Positions 21,228 through 32,149 of a stretch of 64,000 bases of DNA are shown piece after piece (positions within the stretch are counted from its first letter, which is position 1; every line of letters begins with the position of its first letter). The DNA comes from Aphrophora alni (lineage: Eukaryota; Arthropoda; Insecta; Hemiptera; Aphrophoridae): NCBI GenBank assembly GCA_963513935.1, contig OY740772.1, positions 12,494,098 to 12,558,097 on the forward strand, written 5' to 3'. The position numbers and the translations under genes were made by a program. The notes below the pieces were generated by a model that saw only the letters and a program-made list of their open reading frames with translations, did not search any database and was not told the DNA's origin.

Positions 21228-21660
21228 TACAGGATGCCCCTTATAAAGTAAGCTGTTAAACTTTAGGAAATAATTCTGTGAATCAAGGAAATTTTTTTAA
21301 TAAGTTCAGATTTGGTATACGCATTTTGTATGTTACTTTTAATAAGTTTACCGAAAATCAAGACTTTATTTTGTGTATTTTCAAAATGGCGGCCGTTTAA
21401 ATTATTTAATTTGAATATCTCGAAAACCATTAACTTTACTAAACATTCACAAAACATAAAACCGTTTTCTTTTTTAATGACAAACAAAACTCTTTTTCTG
21501 TTACAAAATTGTTTGATAGTTGTCTACAACACCGAAGATTGACTTAAAAACAAAATATTTTGGAATTCTCAAATGTGGCCAACATGGCGGATATCAGGAT
21601 AACTAAGCGTTTTCGAAAAAAAAACGCCAATTAAAAATGGGGGGAGACGAGCTATAAACA
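21228..21660 (+). mobile_element. Fold-back element, left arm and degenerate right end
   Basis: TACAGGATGCCCCTTATAAA, GTAAGCTG, TTTGGTATACGCATTTTGTA, AGACTTTATTTTGTG, CAAAATGGCGGCCGTTTAAA, ATATCTCGAAAACCATTAAC and TTTTTTAATGACAAACAAAA match the left arm at 53371-53720 in order. Only the outermost right arm (CATGGCGGATATC, GCGTTTTCGAAAAA) remains. Confidence 0.75.
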
Positions 21661-22340
21661 CCCTAAATTAAGTAAATGGCTACATTAACAAAAACAAAAA
21701 TATTTACTTACAATATCTAATTAGAGAGAAAAAAATTAAAAAAGATAACATTACCTAAATGTAATGGAAGCAATGGAAGCAGTTTTTTTCATTTCGAAAA
21801 CAGCCTCCCTAATGACCTACATTAAATGAGACCACCATCGCATACAACAAAAACTTATATTTGATACCTTCGCAAACAAGCGGCGTATTTAGGGCGCACC
21901 TCATTTTAGACGAAATATAAGGCAGACTGCCAATGATAATGGCGGAATGCTAGACAGGTATCAACATTCAACACATAAACAAAATATAGTCGTGCGACGA
22001 AATTCCCCATGGACAATGTCTCTTTAAGAAAACCAAAAGATTCGTCCCCCACAACCCGTCAGAAGGGGGGGGGACGGATATTTTTTCTGTTAACTCTGCA
22101 AATTTCTACGTAAACAAAGCAAAGTCAAGACGTCTAATTTGTAATATATAAAAATATACAGTTTTGTTTCATCGATAAAAACAGACCGAAATATGGATGT
22201 TTTAAGTAGAGAAGAAAAAACGACATGCTAATTACACGAAAACAAAATTTAATTAAAAACTATCAAATCATTTTGGTACAGCATAAAATTTGTATAATTT
22301 TGCCCTCTTTATGAGAGAATCAATTTAGGTAAAAAAACCA
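21661..22340. other. Unassigned segment
   Basis: No gene or confirmed repeat. A G-run (GGGGGGGG) is at about 22065-22073. Confidence 0.35.
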
Positions 22341-22342
22341 GT

Positions 22343-22695
22343 TGATGCAGCGTCAACATGGTACTTACCCAGCCCCATCACACAATGCAATACAAGCAGA
22401 TCCTCTCAACGTAACGCCCAAAAGTTGGTTTCTTGAGCCTTGTACGAAATGTTAAATTGTATTGGTAGATCAAGGGGTCTTACCCAGTAGTATATAGTAA
22501 CTTTGCTTAAAACAGTCGTTACACAGATGTAACCTAACCTAACCTAAACGTACCTACATTACTGAATAAAACAACTTGATATACTAATACAATTAAACAT
22601 TTCCTACAAGACCTAAGAAACCAACTCTTGGGGGATTACGTTTAGAGAATATGCTTGTAATACAATATACGATGAGGCTGTGCACAGTTAACTTA
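22343..22695. repeat. Two family B fragments facing each other around a CCTAA tract
   Basis: The plus-oriented fragment (22343-22528) has GGTACTTACCCAGCCCCATC through AAAACAGTCGTTACACAG. A short TAACCTAACCTAACCTAA tract (22531-22547) follows. A minus-oriented fragment (22575-22695: AATTAAACATTTCCTACAAG, CTTGTAATACAATATACGAT) completes it. This is an inverted family B pair with telomere-like DNA at the join. Confidence 0.7.
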
Positions 22696-23299
22696 GTTTA
22701 TTATATTTTCATAAATACTAAAAGACGTGATATAAATCTGTATTAAACTAATTCTGTGGGAAACAAGGAAACATTAAGTGAACAGAAATTACATAAAACT
22801 GTTTGATACTTGAGTTCAATAGACAAACTATGAACAACTCAAAACAGCTGGCTAAAGATGTCATTGTTAGGGGTTGCTATGGTGATGTGTGTTATTTATT
22901 CCGTTGCTATGACGATACTGACGATGTTGACTTAGTAATTAAAACATCACCTCACTTTGTTGAAAATAACAATAGACTCGGTGCATTTTTTTAAATGTAA
23001 TTTGTGCTTAATAACTTTTAATTTAAATTAACGTAAAGGTTTTTCCTGGCTCAACCCGTATAATATAAAATATATAATTTTTAAAACAATGTTTTATAAT
23101 TTTAAAAAGGGTAGGTTTGCTTTAACTGCCCCGTAAACCATAAGCGTAATACATATTCCATTAAAATCGATTTTTTAATGAATCAGTAACAATTTTTTTT
23201 TATTCCCGAACTGTAAATTTCTTTCACTTGAAATTTACCACATTGATTTAAATAATTAATAGACTCGTTTCATCAAAATTTGAAGGAAATCATTAAAGT
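22696..23299. other. Unassigned segment
   Basis: A 63-codon plus-strand frame at 22803-22994 has no recognised domain. Remainder A+T-rich. Confidence 0.35.
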
Positions 23300-23470
23300 T
23301 GTACATACAAATTTGTAGATTACAATTCTGCATGTAATGGAACTATGACAAATAACGAAGTTATAATAAAAAATGTGAATTCCTTATACAAGATCCTGCA
23401 GGACGTAGTCGCCGACAGGCGTAGAGAGTATGACCTAGATACTGATACGAGTGAAGCTAGTGAAATATAC
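23300..23470 (-). repeat. Interspersed repeat family B, middle fragment
   Basis: ATTACAATTCTGCATGTAAT, GACAAATAACGAAGTTATAA and TGATACGAGTGAAGC match the 3' half of family B (reverse oriented). Confidence 0.55.
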
Positions 23471-24010
23471 AGGGTGATTTGTAAGTACTGTACTGCATAA
23501 CTGAGAGGTACTTGAAGGCAGAAACAAATGCGGATCTATGTTAGATACAAATAAAGCTTTTAAAGTAAAAAGATCTCCAAATATTTTAACTACCTTGAAA
23601 CATTAACTCGAAACGTGTTTCAATTTTTGCGCGGAAAAATAACGTGTCTAAATATGAGTTACCATTGGAAAAAAACTAAGTTCACGTTGAAGGTGAAAGC
23701 CTCCACCTGTTCGAAATGTCATAATATTGTTGTACCCCTCCCCCCCCCCATCAAACAGACAACTTTGAAAGCCGTTTTTTATACAATGTTCTAAAAGTGT
23801 TTTGCTGTCTCAACTTAAATGGAACATCCTATAATATAAGAATGAGAGGTTAATCTACAAAGACAAAAAAATATGTTTACAACTTACGTTATCAAAACAA
23901 CAGCATGCCGTCTCACCTGGAACATAACAACTTTTATTAGAAAATAAATTAAAACATGGCAAACGAAATCAAAAACATATAGAACAGTAAACAACATAAT
24001 ATGAATGACG
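23471..24010. other. Unassigned segment
   Basis: ACAGGGTGATTTGTAAGTAC at about 23470 and TGGAACATCCTATAATATAA at about 23820 resemble fold-back termini, so a decayed element of about 370 bp may lie here, but I could not pair its arms. There is a C-run at about 23740. Confidence 0.35.
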
Positions 24011-24011
24011 T

Positions 24012-24480
24012 CATTTTCAAAACGCCATCACGATACTTACCCAGCTCACACGATATCTAACGAGTTGATCTTCACGTTATTTCAGAGGGAAAGGTATGAA
24101 TGTGATGGGGTTTAGAGAGTATAAAGGATATGATGTTAAACAGTTCGTGCTAATGGGACAACCAACAAACCACGGTGAGGCAGTAGTTCTGAATGTGTTG
24201 GAAGAACAACCAACAGAAAAATCAGGACTATAGTAGAAAGGAATCCCGTTCTGGAAGGACAACCACGGTTAAGAGCAGAACTCCTTAATGTGCTGGAAGG
24301 TTCACCAACAATGTTAGCCAGAAGTCCTGGGAAAATAGACTATGGTTAGAATGACGAGCTTAATATGCCGTAGGGACAACAAATCACAATCAATTAGCGA
24401 AATAGAAACCACTGCTAGAAGTACAACCAACAGATCACAATCAGTAGGTAAGTAGGAAAGGAACCCCAAAATACTGGTTC
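24012..24480 (+). repeat. Family B 5' fragment then degenerate short repeats
   Basis: 24015-24075 has AACGCCATCACGATACTTAC and CCAGCTC. From about 24155 on, related phrases recur irregularly: AACCAACAAACCACGGT, AACCAACAGAAAAATCAG, CAACCACGGTTAAGAG, CACCAACAATG and AACCAACAGATCACAATCAG. This suggests an old, much decayed tandem repeat. Confidence 0.4.
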
Positions 24481-25764
24481 ACGCGCAGTGGCGTAAATAA
24501 GGAGGGGGTGATGAGGGTGATCAATCACCCCCCCCCCCCCATAGACTAATAATAATTAAAGTCTATTAATATTATTTATTTAATATTAATAAATAATTAA
24601 ATTTAGAAGAAAAAAATTTTATTCAAAAATAAAATCTAAAAGTTTTAAAATACTGCTGTTTTAACATATACCGTTAAGCTCTTATAAGTTCAGAAAAGCA
24701 ATAACTAAAAACGTAACAATTTAAAATTCAAAATAGTTTCAATGCTTGTTTGATCTTGAACCAAACAGTGAAACAAAAACGAAGCTAAACAGCTATTTAC
24801 CGCCACTGTTCACGCGTTTCATTCAAAAAGAAGTAATGGACTGCGTCGTAAACGTTCGAATATCTCACAAACGTCTCAAACGATGTTGATCGTGTTTCAG
24901 TGAAATGTGTAGGTTTATAGCTCAAAAAAAATGTCCCGAAACCCCATTTATATGTCGTGAGAGTTTTGGAAAAACGATTTTGGCTTTCCTTTAATTTGTG
25001 CTATATTCTCATTTTACCAAAATTTTATTTTAATTTCATCTTTTGATTTTAAAATATTAGTACGTTTACGACAGTGTGTGTCATAGCAACCAATATAGTT
25101 TCTTCAGGCCCTTCTAAGCTTCAATTTTAAACTAATTATGGGAACGTTGAGATTTGATCATATAGCATCTTCCTAACCTAAACTTTGAGTTTGATTGCTG
25201 TTTGGTTTTTGTGCGATAAAGTTTGTCCAGTAGAAGCTACACAGTCGAGAGAAGGTACTATAAAAATATCGAGAAAACTGAATGTGACACTTTTAGTTCG
25301 CCTCGAGATGGCCCGAAGTCTTAAGGATAAACAATTTTTTTAATTATTACCCGATTTTTATTCTATAAAATTGTTTGTTTAGCTATACAATAGGATTTTT
25401 TTTTTTTAATATTTGTTTTGTTGAAAAAAACTTTTTTTTCAGCATACTCGTACAGTGTATTTTGAACGATTATTGGAGTTCGGGCAAAACATAAAAGAAC
25501 CTTAACAAAAAACTTCAAAAATCGATCATTTTGACGAATGATCCTTACACACTAGCGTAAGGAACTAAAAACGAAATCTTCTTTAAAATATAAAACAAAT
25601 TAAAGGTTCTTATAGTTCTTGAAATATTGAAATGAGGTTAAGATTTAGTTTTAATGACGTTCAACTGCTTTTTTTTAAAAAAGTGTGTCTATTCTTAAAA
25701 GCTTTTTTTCATAAGTTATGTTTGCACTTAACCCTCATGAGCTCACTTTTAGTGGCAATCCCGA
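24481..25764. other. Unassigned 1.3 kb segment
   Basis: A C-run (about 12) at 24529-24540 follows a GGCGTAAATAAGGAGGGGGT block, which may be the start of a short interspersed element. GTGAAACAAAAACGAAGC and CCGCCACTG at about 24770-24805 could be its other end. No gene recognised. Confidence 0.3.
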
Positions 25765-25900
25765 AAGAAGCTAACTGGATCTACACTTTTTTATGTAATC
25801 TTTGGTTAGATCCCTCTCTTTCATCGTTCCTATCAACTTTCTCTTGACCAACTCTTGTTCTTTTCTACCCCTGATGCTATTAGGGTATTCGATGGCTAAG
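25765..25900 (-). repeat. Interspersed repeat family A, copy 3
   Basis: AGCTAACTGGATCTACACTT, TTAGATCCCTCTCTTTCATC, TCTCTTGACCAACTCTTGTT and TATTAGGGTATTCGATGGCT, reverse oriented. Confidence 0.75.
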
Positions 25901-27495
25901 CATTCAAATTTATATTGCTTAAGTGTTTGCGCGCTTTTATGTAAGATTTTAAGAATTAGTTAATTTCAGCTTGTTAAAAAAATTATACTCATAAAAACCA
26001 GGATAATAAAAAATATAATTCAGTTTTCCCCCATGGACATTCTTGAAATCGCCCATATTAAAAGAATGAGAGGAAAGTTTAATAGTAGTTTAATACCACC
26101 AAAAATTTAGCTCTAGCTTTTGTAAAAGCTTGGGAAAAGATACAAGAAAATGCTTATTTTTGATGAGGAAGATACAATCGTGCGAACCCCTTTGAAGAAT
26201 AGGTTGTTCAACCACCTGTAAGAGTATTTCAAAAAACTGGGCCTTAATTACTTTCTCGCACCTGAGAACTGTAAATTGACACAATTTCAATAACATCCTA
26301 CAACGATTTCTAAAATGAAATCTACAAACCTACAAGAATTGCTAGTTTTATGGAATTAAATATTAAAATTATGTCCCTTTCAACCACAATAATAGGACTA
26401 GTAGGGACAACTTATGCAATCGGGGTACATCCAACGTGTTGCCTAACTGCCCCTAGAGTGCAACATGTTATTTAAGGCATAGAAACAACTTCAATATACT
26501 GTACAGTAGGCCTACTTTGAATTTGTACGAACGCGAGTGCACGAATTGCTGCCAGGTTTAAATCAGTATTTACTTTTTTCACAAGCTGTGATTTGCATTT
26601 AGTTGCTGTTTTTCTCATTCTATGAGTTTTGTATTAATTTCACTAAAATTTAATCGAAATACGTCGCGCCGATTTTGAAATAATCCAGTACGACGACGTA
26701 TGTGGTTAGTTTCCTATTTTAAATCAATAATTCAAAAGTTTTTTGGGGGTTAAAACGTAACGGGCAGTTTTGTATTTTAGCTAGGCCACGTGGTTCATCT
26801 ATTACCCCAACCGTACGTATTTTAAGTATCAGGGGTGGATCCCTGACACTCTATATTGACTAATCACTTCAAAAACAAAACCTAACCAAACAACGCGTCC
26901 TCGTTTGATAATTTATAATCAGAGAACTTACAATATTTATGACTAGACATACAAAACCCTAGTCCGACGATAAATAGGCCCTGTTGTACCGTTTTAACTA
27001 TATTCACGCAATTTATCACATGACGGACTGTTCCAGTAATATATCGGCCCCCGGGGAAACCGGTCGCCACGATCGCTAAAACTAACCGGACATAGTTATA
27101 CTATACAACTCAAAAATATCCATAACCGGTTTGATCCAGAACAAGAAACAAGACGAACTTGACTGTTGTGGTTTCCGTGTGTCACAGATTTAGCAATCTG
27201 TAGAGTGAGAGGCTCAGCGATTCAACCGCAATCCCGACCGTGATCGTGAGCGCGTCACAAGGTTTTTAGAAGCAACATTTATACAAACTGTTTGCACCGA
27301 CAGTTTTAATAGTACGAGTAATATGTTTTCATGGGGGGGGAGAGCAATAATATTTATATAATATGTCATTTGATAATATTGCACAGGCCTATATTCTCAT
27401 AAAATCCAAACAGTTCGAGACAGTGATTTCATTAATACAAACAGATGCAAAGTACATTTTGATCTAATGTGTGCTCTTGTAAATCCAATATAAAA
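25901..27495. other. Unassigned 1.6 kb segment
   Basis: A plus-strand stretch near 26100 reads like part of a transposase tail but has stops and cannot be assigned. ACAAGAATTGCTAGTTTTAT near 26330 recurs near 46215, so a shared repeat is present. 26870-27260 is less A+T-rich (CCCCCGGGGAAACCGGTCGC) with no recognised gene. Confidence 0.35.
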
Positions 27496-27499
27496 ACGC

Positions 27500-28178
27500 C
27501 ATTTTGAAACGATGCGATCACTTTACTTACCTATACGAAGTATATGGTGATTGCAAAATTTTCGTCCATGGGTTTTTGACTGATCGTTACATTTCATGAA
27601 CTCAGGAAAACGAAAAAGTGATTATCGATATCCCGTCCATCCGTCTTCGATGTAGTCGTCTATACGTAAGCAAATATAGTGGTCACACATACTAACCTAG
27701 GAACATGAAATTTCCCATAGATGACTTATAGTGTCCACATATAAAACCAAATTGAATTTTTTTTTTTTTTAATCGAATTGAAAATATCAAAATGACGGTG
27801 ATTTAAAACAGTTCATATCTCGCGTTATAACACTGTAGTTTTTAAACCTGACTTCCCAATAAAATATGACCCGATAAAGCCCAATCACTGACACGAGCAT
27901 AGCGAGTGAAAACTCCTTCACACACAGCTTCAAAGTCGGGCAAAGCCGTGACACCGAAACCAATAAAACGAGTGAAGATTTTTTTAACTAACGGTTTGGG
28001 TCTCTCCGACGTCAAGAAAGGAGCAATATAAAACAGTCCGATGTTTTAAATAAACTTACTGCTGGGTAAAAATCTTTAACTACCAATACAATAACATCTC
28101 CTACAAGGCCCAAGGAACCAGTTTTGAGCGTTACAAAAGTTATGATTTCCTTGTAAGTACGATGTAAAAACCCCCTTT
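27500..28178 (-). repeat. Interspersed repeat family B, long copy
   Basis: Reverse oriented, 3' part first: TTTTTGACTGATCGTTACAT, GTCCATCCGTCTTCGATG, AAACCAAATTGAATTTT, TGACCCGATAAAGCCC; then CACTGACACGAGCATAGCGA, CCAATAAAACGAGTGAAG, GACGTCAAGAAAGGAG, TACCAATACAATAACATCTC and CTACAAGGCCCAAGG. It supports a full-length unit of about 1 kb. Confidence 0.8.
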
Positions 28179-28189
28179 AAGTTGTCACA

Positions 28190-28475
28190 ATCATTTTATT
28201 TATTCTATCTTGTAGACAATTGATTGATTTTTGCTAAAGATACGACAGTAAAGAAGTCAAATTTAAACACCCACCAAAAAAAACAAAAAAAAACAAACGT
28301 TACAATAAATTTAAAACAATTAATAATATTAACATTCAAACTCTTATAAAATAAAGTGCAGTCACACAATGCAATAAAAGAAAACCATGTAGACAGTAGC
28401 CTACATTGAGTACAATATATAAACTTTTCCTTTTTTTCCCTCTCTGTATCGTGCATTCCCACTCGATGCCCCATT
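28190..28475 (-). mobile_element. Remnant of LTR-retrotransposon leader with primer-binding-like site
   Basis: Directly next to the LTR end, two bases in, the minus strand reads TGGGGCATCGAGTGGGAA. That is the position and TGG start expected of a tRNA primer-binding site. The following bases (GCACGATACAGAGAGGG) look like a retroelement leader. The frame beyond shows no gag domain, and family B follows within 300 bases, so the internal region is truncated. Confidence 0.45.
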
Positions 28476-28919
28476 TGTTAGGAAGTCACTTAGAGAATCT
28501 TAATTATTCAAACAATCACAATAACTAAATACATTTATATCGTCACAATTTTGATTTCAATCTCTCTTAATCTTTGAATACATATAATCAAGTATAACAT
28601 GACAGAATGGTTCCCTGTGCCCTATGTATTCCCTGTTCCCTTACTTTTTGTATTAACAATTACAAGTTTCCAATACGCAATGATTTGCTCACATTTCTTG
28701 CAAAGTTGTTCTCTCGAACTATCGGGCTCTCTCGACAATTACTCGCTAAATATAGCTATCTTCCGAACACCCCTCGAGCAGCTATTCCTCCTGTAATCCA
28801 AAGACATCGTCTCCTTTTGTCCAAGAGCTTATATAGCCCCCTCTTGTTTGTGACGTTCACTGCCTTTGCAAGGTAAGCATTTCATCATAATAATTGTTCC
28901 ACTTTTGTCTTTCGCAACA
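28476..28919 (-). mobile_element. Probable gypsy-type LTR, 444 bp
   Basis: The block is bounded by TGTTAGGAAG and TTCGCAACA, giving TGTT...AACA on either strand (5'-TG, CA-3'). On the minus strand it has GGGGGCTATATAAGCTC about 80-90 bases in from the start, a canonical TATA box, and beyond the end a TGGGG primer-binding-like site. Length and layout fit an insect gypsy-like LTR. No second LTR is in the window. An endogenous gene promoter is the alternative. Confidence 0.55.
28828..28836 (-). promoter_or_regulatory. TATA box of the LTR
   Basis: The minus strand reads CTATATAAG flanked by GGGGG upstream and CTC downstream, a strong core promoter match. It would start transcription near 28800, leftwards. 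Confidence 0.55.
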
Positions 28920-29141
28920 GTTTGGTAAACATTCTGACTTTAATAATATTTTTATTTATCTATCCTTTAAATAAAATAATCCTAATTCCAAACACCTACA
29001 ATTAATAAACATCGCTATACAAAAAAATATCTATAATATAAACTACAATCTGAAAATCGATAAACAATATTTCATAATTTAATTTATAATATAATTCTTA
29101 AAAACGTTAATGATTCCCTTTAATATTGAGATATAATAACA

Positions 29142-29620
29142 TTAGAGCCTACCTTGGTACACAAACCTCTCAATCGAATAAAATGATCCAGACAACAGTT
29201 GTCTGAAGCTGCATTTAAAAGTCTTATTTTGTATAATATTGACTGGCGGCTTGTTTATCAAAACAGCACCAGCATGGGAAGGAAGTTTACTGCATACATC
29301 TGTACTGTTTAGCACGATAATTACCAGCTTGTCTGGTGCTATAATTGTGTATGTCCTTTTCTGGACGTAATCAGACTTGAATTTCAAATATAGAATCGTC
29401 TCAAGTATATACATACTTGGAAGTGTAAGAACTCCAAGTTCCCTAAACGCACTTTTACAAGGCTGGAATTTCCTTAGTCCTACTATACGCCTAATAGCTT
29501 TCTTGTGAAGGCAAATAATCTGAGTAAATTCTGAACAGATGAATTTTCCCAGAGTAAGATTCCATAACTCGGATGGGGATATTGCTAGGAATTAGGATAG
29601 TTTTAGTTAGCAATATCGTC
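29142..29620 (-). pseudogene. Non-LTR retrotransposon reverse transcriptase, C-terminal part
   Basis: Read on the minus strand, the region encodes in order a SYGILLW block (about 29590), a KKAIRRIVGL block, then ELGVLTLPSMYILETILY, and finally SGSFYSIERFV. This is the typical order of the region after the catalytic domain in jockey/CR1-type LINE reverse transcriptases (…LSYGI…WG, LQKKAIR, ILTLPSLYI, SFYS.EEF). At least one frameshift separates the first block from the rest, and the last 90 residues are an open frame (29142-29414). It is dead. The matching catalytic motif lies at 30738-30757, beyond a 53-bp satellite array. Confidence 0.8.
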
Positions 29621-29789
29621 TAAGTTCTTTTTAAGAAGCCAGAAAGACAACAATTTATTATTGTGACAGACCTGGAAAACGGACGAAATTACTTACTTTG
29701 TAAGCAAGGCAGACGACATTGATGTTACAATGATATATAAACCATGGGGTAGGAGGAAACGTGGTCAATGGGGCAAGATTGATCAAGAA

Positions 29790-30618
29790 AAGTTGCTGCA
29801 GGATTTCTTGAAGATAGCCAGACGAACTTGGCGAGTAGAGCTTCCTGGGAGAATAATTCTTGAAGATAGCCAGCCGGACTTGACGAGTAAGAGCTTCCTG
29901 GGAGAATAATTCTTGAAGATAGCCAGACGGACTTGGCAAGTAATAGCTTCCTGGGAGAATAATTCTTGAAGATAGCCAGGCGAACTTGGCGAGTAAGAGC
30001 TTCCTGAGAGAATAATTCTTGAAGATAGCCAGACGGACTTGGCAAGTAATAGCTTCCTGGGAGAATAATTCTTGAAGATAGCCAGGCGAACTTGGCGAGT
30101 AAGAGCTTCCTGAGAGAATAATTCTTGAAGATAGCCAGACGGACTTGGCGAGTGTGAGCTTCCTGAGAGAATAATTCTTGAAGATAGCCAGACGGACTTG
30201 GCGAGTAAGAGCTTCCTGGGAGAATAATTCTTGAAGATAGCCAGCCGGACTTGACGAGTAAGAGCTTCCTGGGAGAATAATTCTTGAAGATAGCCAGACG
30301 GACTTGGCAAGTAATAGCTTCCTGGGAGAATAATTCTTGAAGATAGCCAGCCGGACTTGACGAGTAAGAGCTTCCTGGGAGAATAATTCTTGAAGATAGC
30401 CAGACGGACTTGGCAAGTAATAGCTTCCTGGGAGAATAATTCTTGAAGATAGCCAGGCGAACTTGGCGAGTAAGAGCTTCCTGAGAGAATAATTCTTGAA
30501 GATAGCCAGATGGACTTGGCGAGTGTGAGCTTCCTGAGAGAATAATTCTTGACGATAGCCAGGCGAACTTGGCAAGTAATAGCTTCCTGGGAGAATAATT
30601 CTTGAAGATAGCCAGACA
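29790..30618 (-). repeat. 53-bp tandem array, about 15 copies, inside a LINE relic
   Basis: The unit on the plus strand contains CTTGAAGATAGCCAG, GGACTTGGC(G/A)AGTAA(G/T)AG and CTTCCTGGGAGAATAATT. Spacing is 53 bp (one unit 52). Variants (ACGGACTTGGCAAGTAAT, GCGAACTTGGCGAGTAAG, CCGGACTTGACGAGTAAG) alternate, which shows higher-order duplication. Because 53 is not a multiple of 3 and the unit has no stop in any minus-strand phase, long frames (346 and 278 codons) run through it. They are a by-product of the array, not a gene. Confidence 0.9.
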
Positions 30619-30830
30619 TTAAAATACATGTACTTAGCTTTATCCTGATTTATTGCCAAATTAATTCCAACAAAGTACTGGTTTGTGACGTTAACCAATA
30701 AGAAGGCCTTTTGCTCTAAGCTTTTACTTGGAAAGTCAAAGTTGTATCGTCAGCAAACTGTATATATATTCGACAAGTAGTACAATCTAGTTTACTGTCG
30801 CAATCATTATACAAATTGTTACAATGCGAC
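30619..30830 (-). pseudogene. LINE reverse transcriptase catalytic segment
   Basis: Minus-strand reading from about 30830 gives an ND, then CRIYI, then FADDTTL at 30738-30757 (the [F/Y]ADD catalytic motif), then, after a frameshift, a block ending NLAINQDKAKYMYFN. This is the usual spacing between the catalytic box and the next conserved block of LINE reverse transcriptases. It stops exactly where the 53-bp array starts. Together with 29142-29620 it forms one broken element. Confidence 0.8.
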
Positions 30831-31235
30831 ATGTAAAACATTGCCTACTATGCAAATCTAAACAAATAATTTAATTAAATGAATTCTAGTGCCTAGTAAA
30901 GGACGTAACTAGATGTAAATGGCTTAATTGTAGCGTCCCAAACCATAGGTTTTGCATATTTATAAGGTAGTTGTTTTTAGTGATTAAAACTGAACACATT
31001 GAGATGCATCCTTTCATTGTAGGAATTCAGTGATAACAGTATAACTTTATAGTTATTGTAGATATTAATAAACACTAACCTAACAGCTGACAAGGTGTCG
31101 TTTATTTTATGGCATTTATAGCCAATACGATTTCTCTCGAGGATACGCAAAGGCTATGAAATGTCCAATGATTTCTACCCACTGGAGTGATTTGGTACCA
31201 ATTTTGGCTTACAATATAAAGGAGACGCAAAAGTT
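30831..31235. other. Unassigned segment
   Basis: Possibly more of the LINE upstream, but no motif is legible. Confidence 0.3.
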
Positions 31236-32130
31236 GGTTGACACTTAATTTTTTTTTAACGCATTGAATTTATTTACACAAACAAAATGCAATACAATAA
31301 TTTTTGCCTATAACGTTGGCATTACAAAACCAATAATTTTGTTTTGACGGTAGGGGGTATAAAAAAAGTTTCGAGAAGGTTACGTAACTTGTAAACTAGA
31401 AAAGGTAGAAAGTTGAAACAAATTGTTTTTTTTAACGCATTGAATTTATTTATACCAACAAAATGCAATAGAATAATTTTTGCCTATAATGTTGGCATTA
31501 CAAAACCAATAATTTAGTTTTGACAGTAGGGGGTATAAGAAAAGTTCCGAGAAGGTTACGTAACTTGTAAACTAGAAAAGGTAGAAAGTTGAATTTTTTT
31601 TTTTTAACACATTGAATTTTTATTTACACCAACAAAATGCAGTACCGGTATAATAGTTTTTGCCTATAATGTTGGCGTGACAAATCCGATAATTTTGTTT
31701 TGACGGTAGAGGGGATATAAAATAGGCCTGAGGATGTTACGTAACTTGTAAACTAGAAAAGGTAGAAAGATGACACTTTCATTTTTGTTAACGCCTTGAA
31801 TTTATTTACATCAACAATACAACAGTACAATAATGTTTACCTATAATGTTGGCACGACAAAACCGATAATTTTGTTTTGATGGTAGAGGGGATATAAAAA
31901 AGGCCTTAGGAGGTTACGTAACTTGTAAACTAGAAAAGGTAGAAAGTAACACTTTAATTTTTTTTTTTTAACTTGAATTTATATACACCAACAAAATACA
32001 GTACAATAATAATTTTTGCCTATAATGTTGGCACGACAAAACCGATAATTTTGTTTTGATGGTAGAGGGGATACAAAAAAGGCCTTAGGAGGTTACGTAA
32101 GTTGTAAACTAGAAAAGGTAGAAACACTTA
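31236..32130 (+). repeat. Tandem array, about 180-bp unit, 5 copies
   Basis: The unit contains AACGCATTGAATTTATTTAC, CAACAAAATGCA, TTTTTGCCTATAATGTTGGC, AATTTTGTTTTGA, GGTTACGTAACTTGTAAACT and AGAAAAGGTAGAAA. The last block recurs at about 31391, 31569, 31749, 31925 and 32107. The units differ by about 10 percent. No coding content. Confidence 0.85.
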
Positions 32131-32149
32131 AAAAAAATTGTTGTTGTAA

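Noticed and set aside
26100..26240. Possible pogo/Tigger-type transposase tail (LALAFVKAWEKIQENA)
   Set aside because: The resemblance is short, stops follow at once and no other domain is legible.
28599..28876. Two overlapping plus-strand frames of 65 and 89 codons
   Set aside because: They lie inside a probable minus-strand LTR and show no domain.
29658..30698. 346-codon minus-strand frame
   Set aside because: It is a frame through a 53-bp satellite fused to a LINE remnant; overlapping frames in the other phases are equally open.
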